This document shows positions 54,940-64,000 of a stretch of DNA of 64,000 bases, piece after piece. This DNA comes from Blattamonas nauphoetae. Taxonomy: Eukaryota > Preaxostyla > Oxymonadida. The translations under genes and the position numbers were made by a program. A model generated the notes under the pieces. It searched no databases and had not been told where the DNA came from. It saw only the letters and a list, made by a program, of their open reading frames with translations. The stretch spans positions 62,001-126,000 of the forward strand of contig JARBJD010000169.1 of NCBI GenBank assembly GCA_033064195.1. The letters are read 5' to 3'. How positions within the stretch are numbered: position 1 is the stretch's first letter; each line of letters starts with the position of its first letter.

Positions 54940-57740
54940 TAGACAAATGTCTGGATCGACGGCATACCAGCTGACTCCACATCGAAACGTGTTCAAGGTT
55001 CACAAACACTCTCATACACCAGCCCATCTGCTTTGCAAACCCTTCTGTCACTCTCAAATCCACCATCTTCACCAACGATAAAGTTTTCTTCTTCACCACC
55101 ACAACTGGCTTCAACACTACATTATGCAAACCATCGCTTGCTCCACTTTTCCATCAGGTGTCCGTTCTGAACGCGCTCTTTGTCAATTGCGAGATAATGC
55201 TCTTTGGAGGAGTGGTGCGTGACAAGGAAGACTGAACTCTCTTCTCGCAGCCAACACCACATTCACCCGCTCCGGCAACACATACACCAACGTAACAAGC
55301 AAATCGTTCGCACTAACAACCACGACAGCCCAAGTCGTTTCAGTGGACCACCGCTACGAACAATGCACGGATAAGCAATGTGTCTCGTTGAACATGCATG
55401 GTGGTGGTATTCGATGCAGTCCTGGGGCGAATCTTGCTGTCGATAATTGCACATTCGAAGAATGCAGGGCCGCACGCAGTTCTGACGATGTTGAGCGTGA
55501 AGGCGGTGGGATCTACATCGCTTCTTACGAAGATAGTGGGGGAGCATCCATTACGCGTAGTATCTTCTCAAAATGCCAAGCTATTTGTGGAAGAGGAATT
55601 GGTTGTCGGGAATGCCCACAGGATCTGTTCTCTCAAACATCCGATTTGAGGATTGCAAGGCAACAGCAACAGCGGGGTGTCTCGACAAAAATGCAGCATC
55701 TGGTTCGATCAGTTATTCAAATATCCTCTTCGCACATGGTGAATGTCGAGAAGGGAATGTAATATTTTCGAGTGTTTCTGACACAGACGCCTAAATTGCT
55801 TTTTTCAGTTGCATTTTCTTCTCGAACGTCGCCAACACAACTCGAGAAGGCATAGTCAATGGGACAACAATGAACATGCCACTTGCGAACGGCATCATGT
55901 TTCATCATCTACCTGTCTGGAAACGAATCTTGAAGGACAAATCATCCTTCGTGAATTGCTTCAGCACCTCAGACTTCCCTCGAATCAATATCCAACAGAC
56001 TCCTCTCGTTGTGGATTTATCTGCTTTTGCCGACGGAAACGAGACACTCCTGGACATCCAACTGCCGACACTTGGAATTGCTGTGAGTGCCGACGCGGGG
56101 TCAGACGCAGATGGGTGTGGATCGACCGATTTGAATCAGAAATGTCGTTCGATTGGCTTCGCTGGGCAGAACAGATTGGCCGACGCAGACACGTCTGTTG
56201 TCGTCGAGAGTGGTCGACATGAAGAGACCCTCTCGTTCGACGTGGGAAGCAAGGCAGCGTTCTTATCGTTGATCGGCGATGCTCATCCCGTCGTCAGCTT
56301 CACACCTCAACTTTGCGAAGACAGTTTCCTGCGACTTGGTGTTGGGAAGGTGTCGCTGAGCTATTTCTCGTTTATTCCGTGCGGGACAGCCAACATCGTG
56401 AAAGTTGTTGGAGCAGAAAAACTGACAGTCGAATCGTGTCAGTTCCAGAACGAAGCTGGCCTCACTCTCTCCGATCTCATTATCGAGGATTGTTCGGGTT
56501 CCGATGTCTCGTCTCTCTTTGTCATGTCTTCGGTCACACCCACAAATCCCATCTCGAACTCAATCAGCGCGACGAACTCTCCCATTTCTTCAGTCGACAG
56601 CGACACAACCACAGTCTTCCTTTCCAAACCCAATCCAATCGTGATCAATCCCTCCGACGGACTGGACAATCTTTTCTACTGGAAAGACACGCGAGGTTGC
56701 GTCTCTCTCTCCTGTCTCGCACATCGAATCGGGAAAGGACTTACATTGCTGATCTCCGTCGCTGCTGGCACGTCTCTGGAGTCTTTGGTGACACAGTCCG
56801 TGACGTATCAAATTCGTTGGATGATGGAAGCGTCCTCCACTCCACCCACTCGTCGACCTCTGACAAACTTTCAATTGTCTCAATGATATTATCATTGTGT
56901 ACAAGTTCAGCCGGAAATGGAGGAGCGCTTTCTATGACTCTGTCGTCTTCAGCTCTCTTCTCGATCACTGACACATCGTCGTTCACTTTGTGCACTGCGA
57001 GTGGGAAAGGATCGAAATTGAATCTCTCTCGACCTAGCCTTGTCTCGTTCCTCACACCAAATGAAGGAGCTGGACCTCTGGACTCGATCAAGCCAACACC
57101 CACCACAAAAGCGGCTGCTGATGGCATTCTGAACGAGTTCTACAACTTTGAATCATTGAGCTCGGAAGGATCGCTACTTTTCTACTGGTATCCCTTCAGC
57201 ATGGTGGAATCGACAATGCATGTTCACTCATCTGGACACACTCACCTGCTGTGTGGGAAAGAAGCCCTTCCTTGCCGAACACTTCCCGACTCTCTTAGCA
57301 AGATTCAATCAGCCAACACGTTGATGATCGATTTGCACGTTGACCTGCCGTCGAAACTGTCGTCTCTCCCACGAGCCCTAGCTCTCACCACAAATCGGTC
57401 TTCAGAGCCCACAGTCATGGATGATGGCCAACATGAAGTCAGCCATTCTGGATTAGGGCTGACACTTAAATCTCTCTCAATCGAAGCTGTCTTTATCGCA
57501 TCGACACCGAGTCTGTCCATGTCTTTTGAGTCGTGGTCGAATGGTCAACAGTCATTTCAGGGATCGACGATGACCACCCCGACATTGACATCAACACCGT
57601 TTCTTTCTATTTTTTAGGAGGAACAATGGATGTTGGTTCGTCCACATCGTTCGTCAACTCGAAAATAGCCGATCATCAAGCCTCCCTTCTGTCGATTGGA
57701 GGAGGTTCAGCTGCGATTGACCATTCTACTCCCCAATAAC
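54940..57740 (+). pseudogene. Decayed beta-helix surface protein gene
   Basis: Three or more plus-strand frames carry successive parts of one beta-helix protein. About 55395-55580 reads GGGIRCSPGANLAVDNCTFEEC and GGGIYIASYED. About 55573-55790 reads SNIRFEDCKA. 55825-56860 reads FFSNVANTTREG through VSADAGSDADGCG (the block-opening motif seen in genes D-G) to YQIRWMMEASS. About 56830-57617 reads GNGGALSM through a second opening motif, HLLCGKEALPCRT. 57620-57737 ends with GGTMDVGSSTSFVNSKI. Frame changes near 55590, 55800, 56800 and 57615 break it, although one of these could be an intron. It belongs to a subfamily different from genes A-G. No start or signal peptide is identified. Confidence 0.72.
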
Positions 57741-58121
57741 GACGATCCTGAGTGCTTTTCGTCGGTTTGAAGCAAAAAGGAACATCTGATACAAAGGAGG
57801 AAGCGTGGCTGCCACCAAAATGGAGAGCAACGGATCAGATCCGAACCACTCGCCGTCGATTGTTCGTTCGGGTGGCTGTCACCTCACATCTTTCGGGACA
57901 ACAAAAGATGGAGGAGCTGACATCGAAAGGAGGATAGAAGATGACCGTCCTCAGAGAGGAAATGATGCTGTGTGGACTCGAGATTGAGATCCATGAGTCA
58001 ACTTCAACACTGACAAAACAATCGTCTACACACTCTCTCACGCCACCCTCATTGCAACCGAAGCTTCAATATTCAACTACTCAATCTGTTGATCTGATCG
58101 GTTTGGAGGAAACCTAAGAAG
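57741..58121. other. Region between the beta-helix relic and the pogo-like element
   Basis: About 380 bp. Short open frames only; possibly the end of the relic and the left end of the pogo-like transposon, whose terminal repeat I could not find. Confidence 0.35.
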
Positions 58122-58163
58122 GTGTGTACGTGTCTGTTGTCACAATCTCAGTCTCTAGACTCA

Positions 58164-61100
58164 ATGACACATGAAACCAACCCACTTTTTTGCTTATTTT
58201 CCTCACAATCGAGAAAAAGCAAACTCAACACCCTATTAAGGGCCAATTTTTGCGGCTTGTTGAGACAAAGAAACCATTCACGATACTCAATGCTGACCCA
58301 GATTCTAGACGACGTGACAAACACAGAAAGACGGGGCCGGGGTCGTCCCAAACTGTCCGTAACTTGTGACGATGGGGAAGAAGTAGTCCTTCGAAATCTT
58401 GGAGAAGAATTGCTCCCCACGTCCAGTACTGGCGTCCAGAAAAGGGCAGGATTAGCACGCTTGCTTGGGAACCAAATCCAAAAGAATGGGAAACCTCCCT
58501 ATCTATCGAATACCGAATCAGATGATCTCATAGGACAATGCCTAATTCGAATCGAATTAGGGTATTTCCCAACAAAACAGGATATTTGTGAAATAGTATA
58601 CCTGATTTTTATCTTTCATAATTTCCACAAGGCCTTCGAAATCAGGCTGAATCGACACTGTCGTCTCCACAAGGAGATAAGACCGCCAAGCTCACAATGG
58701 GCTGTGAAGTGGCTTGGGAAAACTCCTTTTTTCCGATTGAAGTGGCCTCAGCTGATGTCTCTCGCTCGGTCCCGAGCGAGATCGATCCGACATGTCCAGC
58801 CGTTCTTTGACGTCATCTCACAGCTCTATAGTGGAAATTTAACCCGATACTTTAATTTAACCCGATACTTTTCTCCCATTTTTTGGACCCCTGTTTCCAT
58901 CCATCCCATATTTCTCGGAACCCATAACTTTTTGGGTCCCACCATTTCCGGGTTGGATATCTACCCTCCCCCATCAATCACTTGAGGTAGAAATCGAACC
59001 TCCAAAATAGGATCCCCGGGTGGGGTCTCCTATTTAGGAGCCTTTTTTTTCTAATTTTTTGACCCTTTTTTGGCTCCCAAATAGGTGGTCCTTAACATTT
59101 AAGCTTAGGAAAGCCGAACTTCACGACCACTTTTCTCCACGCCTGTTCATGATTTTTCTTTTTCGTTTCATTTCTGGTGATTTGGGATGGTTTTCTCTCA
59201 AAATGACAATTTTTTGAAAAATGAAAAATCCTGGGGGGATCTGGGTGGAAATTTAGGGTGAAATATTGATTTACCTGTATAACAAGCTTAGGATCTTGAA
59301 AACTTGTTTTGATCATATCTCCACAACCAAACATGATCCAGACATGAAACTTTTACCAATATGGATGTTTTGTTGAGAAGTATTTTTTTCGGAAAATTTT
59401 GAAAAAAATCCCCTTGCGGCAGTTGAGATATTTTTTTTTTCTTTTTAACCTTGGTTCTAAATGAGAGCTGTCACTAGACATGGGATGATGCACCAGTCTC
59501 CAAATTCCGTCAAAATGGTGGAGACACCATCAGAATCCAATCCAAATCATCATTTTCGACAGATTCGTTCTCAGAGAGTGAGATGGAGGTGGAGATTCTG
59601 AGAAAAACACGGAAAAACCATAAAGTGCCAAAATAGGAGGTCTTCGAAAATTCTCAAAATTTTCCGAAAAAAATACTTCTCAACAAAACATCCATATTGG
59701 TAAAAGTTTCATGTCTGGATCATGTTTGGTTGTGGAGATATGATCAAAACAAGTTTTCAAGATCCTAAGCTTGTTATACAGGTAAATCAATATTTCACCC
59801 TAAATTTCCACCCAGATCCCCCCAGGATTTTTCATTTTTCAAAAAATTGTCATTTTGAGAGAAAACCATCCCAAATCACCAGAAATGAAACGAAAAAGAA
59901 AAATCATGAACAGGCGTGGAGAAAAGTGGTCGTGAAGTTCGGCTTTCCTAAGCTTAAATGTTAAGGACCACCTATTTGGGAGCCAAAAAAGGGTCAAAAA
60001 ATTAGAAAAAAAAGGCTCCTAAATAGGAGACCCCACCCGGGGATCCTATTTTGGAGGTTCGATTTCTACCTCAAGTGATTGATGGGGGAGGGTAGATATC
60101 CAACCCGGAAATGGTGGGACCCAAAAAGTTATGGGTTCCGAGAAATATGGGATGGATGGAAACAGGGGTCCAAAAAATGGGAGAAAAGTATCGGGTTAAA
60201 TTAAAGTATCGGGTTAAATTTCCACTATACACGAACCATCAATACGATCCAGCGTTAATTATCAACTTCGACGAAACTTCGTTGATGGCCTCAACCAGGC
60301 CGAGGGCGAAAAGGCTGGGGACAGTGGTGGGCCCCTCACCGATAGAACTTGAACAAGCTCCAACATACTCGTGTACAGCCTTTTTCTGCATTTGTGCTGA
60401 TGGTCAGCACCTTCGTACACATTTCATTTTTCCAGAGAGGTTCGATCTCACCTCTCTGGAAAATCATCACCCATTTGGCTTTACGTGGAGCAAAACAAAA
60501 ACCGGTTGGATGAACCGTGAACTCCTATCGCGCTTGTTGCTCGGTCCTGTTCTTGAGGACATTTCCGAACGAAGAATCAAACACCTGAAGCAGAGAAACG
60601 CTCGAGCGCTCATCATCTTTGATGGACACTCGAGCAGGAACAATCCTGATCTTTTCGCTGAACTTGGGGAACATGGGATAGATTGCGTCTGCCTACCAGC
60701 CAACACATCATCTTTCCTCCAGCCGCTGGATCGGCAGCCCAATGGGCTGTTTAAGGCTCATCTACAGGCTGCTCATCCAAGGCTGCCGTCTCAGACTAAC
60801 ATGAAAACCGATTTTCTCTCTTTTCTCCTTGTGGTGGAACAAGCGGCTACTGACGCCCTCAGCGTCCCCAGTATCTCAGCCAGCTTTCGAGATACTGGGA
60901 TCTACCCATTGGACCCAAGTCTCATTCTTGACAATCTTTCTCAAGAACCGCTTCCTCCCCCATCTCGAAACATCTTTTCACTTTCGTCTCTCCATTTGAA
61001 CTCTAATGAAGTTCAGAAACGATGGCGCGAGCACCTCAAGCTTCATGAGTATGCCCCCCTGCAGGTTCGAAACTTTCAAGAACCTTCCCAAACGACACTC

Positions 61101-61550
61101 CCTCAAAACTCCGAAAACACCGATTCACTATCATTTGATCTTGAGGAGATTTCATGTAATGTCGTCTCTGTTGAGTGTGAATCAGCACCTGACGAGAGGG
61201 TTGTATCAGAAAACGAAATCTTGAACATATCAAGAATGAGAAGGAAACCGATTGACGGAGTTGAAAGAATGACAATGAAAACAACAATATCACGATTCAT
61301 CACCACAACCGAATCAGTTCATCCTCACCTCAAAGACAGTATCAGAAGATCGCTGAACTCCGACATGGACGTGGATGGTGAAAGAATTCAGACTTTTCAC
61401 GGCGAGAACACCCCTATCATGAAGAACAAACGCAAACATCCAACTATGTCTTCTCATGAAGACGGATCTGATTGTGAAGACGAACTCGCGATACTTGAAC
61501 AGATTCATCAAGCTCGCAGGTCTCGACGAGAAAAGAAGGATTTCGAATGA
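58164..61550 (+). pseudogene. Pogo/DDE_1-like transposase split by a foldback element
   Basis: The N-terminal part (58164-58828) has an AT-hook-like ERRGRGRPKL and a helical, CENP-B-type region. The C-terminal part (60228-61550) has the catalytic core: LIINFDETSL (first Asp), RALIIFDGHSSR (second Asp) and LPANTSSFLQPLD (third Asp), all typical of the pogo branch of Tc1/mariner transposases, followed by FRDTGIYPLDPS. The tail is acidic then basic (RRSRREKKDFE, TGA). A 1.4-kb foldback (58829-60227) separates the two halves. Leaving out the foldback and one TA copy, the frame reads QLYTNHQYDP without a shift, so the gene was open when hit. Starts at 58164 or 58290 are both possible. Confidence 0.85.
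58829..60227. mobile_element. Foldback element with 576-bp inverted arms
   Basis: The arms 58827-59402 and 59654-60229 (each including the flanking TA) are reverse complements of equal length; the loop is 251 bp. Both arms encode the same 80-residue frame starting MFGCGDMIKTSFQDPKL (59092-59334 minus, 59722-59964 plus), which shows near identity over that stretch. The ends read TAGTGGAAATTTAACCCG and carry a second TTTAACCCGATAC motif 20 bp in. The target duplication is TA: only that reading restores the transposase frame. No transposase of its own is seen, so it is a large non-autonomous element mobilised by an unknown, probably mariner-like, enzyme. Confidence 0.9.
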
Positions 61551-61556
61551 CAAAGA

Positions 61557-61663
61557 AATGAGGACAACTGAACGAAGATTCCAGAACAACTGAACGAAGA
61601 CATGAGAACAACTGAACGAAGACTCCAGAACAACTGAATGAAGATTTCAGAACAACTGAATGA
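61557..61663. repeat. 22-bp satellite, variant 1, left part
   Basis: About five units of the form gaacaactgaacgaagactcc, starting seven bases after the pogo-like transposase stop. The array continues after the inserted MITE at 62140. Confidence 0.85.
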
Positions 61664-62139
61664 TAGTACCCGGATAAACCCGTTAAGTCGGATAAACCCG
61701 TTACCAACATACCCCACTTCACAATGATCATTTTGTTCTGACGACTGATATGTTGTGTGGAAAAGAAAGTAATCGGTAGAATTCTGAAATGATTGGTCTC
61801 TTATTCAGATGTTTGATCGACGTCTATGGGTCATTTCAAATCGATGAATGACCAGCCACGACACCCCGCATGTGATGCTGAGTACAAAGAGGTTGCATCT
61901 CAATGTACCATCCCTTGGACGCCTGGGAAGACATTGGCTAAGTTCCGAGCACATTTCGACTTACATTTTTCTCATTCCATTTCACAATCATTCTTTCAAC
62001 AGTGACTCCTGTTTTAAAAATAATGAAGAGAGTAATGAACAGGAAGTGGAAGGATAATTTTAGTGAAGAGGGGGGACTGCTATGCTCATGTGGAATGGTT
62101 AACGGGTTTATCCGCTCTAACGGGTTTGTCCGGGTACTA
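61664..62139. mobile_element. MITE inserted in the 22-bp satellite
   Basis: 476 bp with ends TAGTACCCGGATAAACCCG and the matching inverted right end. A second GATAAACCCGTTA motif lies just inside the left end, and a related one inside the right end. The flanking satellite units show that tga is duplicated (61661-61663 and 62140-62142), a 3-bp target repeat. No coding frame is supported in it. The end architecture (TAGT start, tandem AACCCG motifs) recalls the foldback at 58829-60227. Confidence 0.82.
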
Positions 62140-62305
62140 TGAAGATTCCAGAACAACTGAACGAAGACATGAGAACAACTGAACGAAGATTCCAGAACAA
62201 CTGAACGAAGACTCCAGAACAACTGAACGAAGACACCAGAACAACTGAACGAAGGCATGAGAACAACTGAACGAAGACATCAGAACAGAACTCGATGATG
62301 GTGTG
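62140..62305. repeat. 22-bp satellite, variant 1, right part
   Basis: About seven further units of the gaacaactgaacgaagacat type, leading into variant 2 without a gap. Confidence 0.85.
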
Positions 62306-62860
62306 GGAACAATTCGACGAAGCTGTCTGACCAACTCGACGAAGCTGTCTGACCAACTCGACGAAGCTGTCTGACCAACTCGACGAAGCTGTCTGACCAA
62401 CTCGACGAAGCTGTCTGACCAACTCGACGAAGCTGTCTGACCAACTCGACGAAGCTGTCTGACCAACTCGACGAAGCTGTCTGACCAACTCGACGAAGCT
62501 GTCTGACCAACTCGACGAAGCTGTCTGACCAACTCGACGAAGCTGTCTGACCAACTCGACGAAGCTGTCTGACCAACTCGACAAAGCTGTCTGACCAACT
62601 CGACGAAGCTGTCTGACCAACTCGACGAAGCTGTCTGACCAACTCGACGAAGCTGTCTGACCAACTCGACGAAGCTGTCTGACCAACTCGACGAAGCTGT
62701 CTGACCAACTCGACGAAGCTGTCTGACCAACTCGACGAAGCTGTCTGACCAACTCGACAAAGCTGTCTGACCAACTCGACGAAGCTGTCTGACCAACTCG
62801 ACGAAGCTGTCTGACCAACTCGACAAAGCTGTCTGACCAACTCGACCACGCTGACTAGGT
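62306..62860. repeat. 22-bp satellite, variant 2, about 25 units
   Basis: Head-to-tail units of gaccaactcgacgaagctgt plus ct, almost without variation apart from three or so units with gacaaag. Because 22 is not a multiple of three, all three minus-strand frames are open and read the same 22-residue cycle (VGQTASSSWSDSFVELVRQL plus RR). It shares the caact-gacgaag skeleton with variant 1. Confidence 0.95.
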
Positions 62861-62991
62861 GGGCAAAGAACTTAACACATTCAACAGTGTGTCTCTCTCA
62901 TCTTTAAGCAAGTTTCCTTTTTCTTCATCTTCCGCCCTTCTCCTTTTTTCTTCTTCTATCAATCTCAGACTCTGTTTATTGTGTTCAGGAG
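62861..62991. other. Pyrimidine-rich stretch before the SPRY exons
   Basis: 131 bp ending in two possible splice acceptors (tcaatctcag and attgtgttcag). Probably the 3' part of an intron belonging to the next gene. Confidence 0.45.
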
Positions 62992-63408
62992 GTGATCCTG
63001 TCTGACTTCAGAGTGGGTTGTCTTCTCGTCATGGAAATCACTTTGGACTCGAATCCTCGCACCACCCTGTTCTTCGTCGACGGACAGTCGGCCGATGTAG
63101 TTGTTGTTGATCTTCCGGAATCCGTTCGAATTGGAGTATGGTGTCGTCCCATTTCCCTCTTTTGTCAGTTCAATTCACTTCATCTTCCCTCATTCATCAA
63201 CCCTCCCTTTCCTCACATCTCTCCATCTCAGTTCTCTGCAAATGACACAGGAACGGAAGTTCGGTTCGACAGAATCACCAATCTTAACAGAGCAATCCCC
63301 TTCACAGATCAGATGACGATACTTGAATGGCCAGCTGATAAACCACTCCAAGATTCAGAATCGAAGGAGAATTCAGATCGATCATATGTCGAAAAGATGA
63401 AACAATAG
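62992..63408 (+). CDS. SPRY-like domain, C-terminal exons
   Basis: Two exons, about 62992-63135 and 63232-63408, are joined in phase by removing a 96-bp GT-AG intron. The product includes VGCLLVMEITLDSNPRTTLFFVDG, then LPESVRIG and FSANDTGTEVRFDRI, which matches the second half of a SPRY-type beta-sandwich (a membrane-distal binding domain in many proteins). The true 5' end lies further left, probably beyond the satellite, or the gene is a fragment. It ends EKMKQ, TAG. The same domain half recurs at 63781-64000. Confidence 0.6.
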   Translation: MILSDFRVGCLLVMEITLDSNPRTTLFFVDGQSADVVVVDLPESVRIGVWCRPISLFCQFNSLHLPSFINPPFPHISPSQFSANDTGTEVRFDRITNLNRAIPFTDQMTILEWPADKPLQDSESKENSDRSYVEKMKQ

Positions 63409-63432
63409 CTCCCAAAGATAAAGCTGCCTGAA

Positions 63433-64000
63433 ATGCTCTTAACGAAACAATCATATTTTGCCTTCCGAAACGACGTTCACACGTGGACAGAGAAAGGGAC
63501 AAACAAGAGTGGAAAAGCCAGTCCGAGCACTGTTCTTTTGTCTGAACCGATTACGACGGGCGTTGTTTCTGTTTCTTTCGTTCTTCTGAATATCACAAAG
63601 AGAGACGGTCTGTCTCCATCTCTCTTCATATTCTACCGAAGCGGATGACATCATCGTTTTTGGTCTACTCGACTCTTCTGCTGCTGTTCATCCTCAGACT
63701 CGGTTGGTCTCTTGATATCACTGGGATATCTCCATGTTTTCAATCACTCCAGCCTCCACCACGAATATTTATCTTCTCTCATGAAGAGGAATCGAGTTGT
63801 GATGGAAGTGAACATGGACTCGACTCCACGCCCTGTCCAATTCTTCGTGAACAGAATGGCCGGGAAATGTTATGTGAATGAGATTCCAGAATCTGTGAGA
63901 ATTGGTGTTTGTCACTCTTCTTCTCTTTTCTCACTCGTTCAGTTCTCTGCTGATGTGTTGGGAACTTCACTCCAAATCACGAGTATCATCCATTCCACCC
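63433..64000 (+). CDS. Second SPRY-like domain, partial at right edge
   Basis: The first part (63433 to about 63615) reads VLLSEPITTGVVSVSFVLL, as in the N-terminal strands of a SPRY domain. FGLLDSS follows near 63660 in another frame, so one or more introns or shifts lie between. From 63781 the frame reads VVMEVNMDSTPRPVQFFVN, then IPESVRIG. A 36-bp GT-AG intron (63907-63942) then joins FSADVLGTSLQITSI, open to the window end. The exon structure before 63781 is not resolved. It is a tandem relative of the copy at 62992-63408; the partner domain of the protein lies outside the window or is lost. Confidence 0.55.

Noticed and set aside
59092-59964. Two identical 80-residue frames in opposite directions as a gene pair
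   Set aside because: They are the two arms of the foldback element and mirror each other.
62137-62849. Three overlapping minus-strand proteins of 189-233 residues made of a 22-residue repeat
   Set aside because: They are the automatic result of a stop-free 22-bp satellite and read the same peptide in all frames; no start context or non-repeat domain supports a gene.
62306-62860. CRISPR-like array
   Set aside because: Units are contiguous with no spacers, and the genome is eukaryotic.
1-64000. Alternative genetic code with TAA and TAG read as glutamine, known in some oxymonads
   Set aside because: TAG ends genes B and C and all-phase gene models also end in TAA (49928) or TGA. Nothing requires reading TAA or TAG as sense.

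Overview
The window looks like nuclear DNA of an anaerobic flagellate, most likely an oxymonad (Preaxostyla; Blattamonas- or Monocercomonoides-like). That assignment is inference. It rests on families of large secreted or membrane proteins made of right-handed beta-helix-like repeats, a degenerate kinase tail on one of them, GT-AG introns with pyrimidine-rich 3' ends that can be as short as 31 bp, a DIRS retroelement and many small DNA transposons. TGA, TAG and TAA all end plausible genes, so the standard code fits.

Layout. (1) 1-34840 holds seven related surface-protein genes. Gene A (2-8997, +) is a type I membrane protein with a pseudokinase-like tail. It is split by a hAT-like MITE (1535-2033) and by a DIRS element that looks whole (3609-8350). 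Genes B and C (9743-12361 and 12666-15239, both -) are short-tailed copies, and C carries an in-frame stop. Gene D (15516-19646, +) joins a B/C-type N-terminal half to an E/F/G-type C-terminal half. Genes E, F and G (20472-24283, 25092-29189, 29917-34014, all +) form a tandem array with repeated 0.7-0.8 kb spacers; E is damaged. A 26-bp element sits exactly 22 bases before the ATG in E, F and G. (2) 34841-45945 is one 15-exon gene whose splice phases all close, coding for about 3234 residues of unknown function. (3) 46064-49928 holds two helical-repeat-like genes, one split by a second hAT-like MITE and one intact with six introns of 31-47 bp. (4) 50677-64000 is repeat-rich. It holds a DDE-type transposase gene, a 30-bp minisatellite, a decayed beta-helix gene, a pogo-like transposase gene split by a 1.4-kb foldback element, a 22-bp satellite split by a MITE, and SPRY-like domain exons at the right edge.

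Together the window reads as an expanding, recombining surface-protein locus next to housekeeping-type intron-bearing genes. Mobile elements have entered several reading frames, and in four cases the target frame can be read across the insertion site, so the original gene can be inferred.
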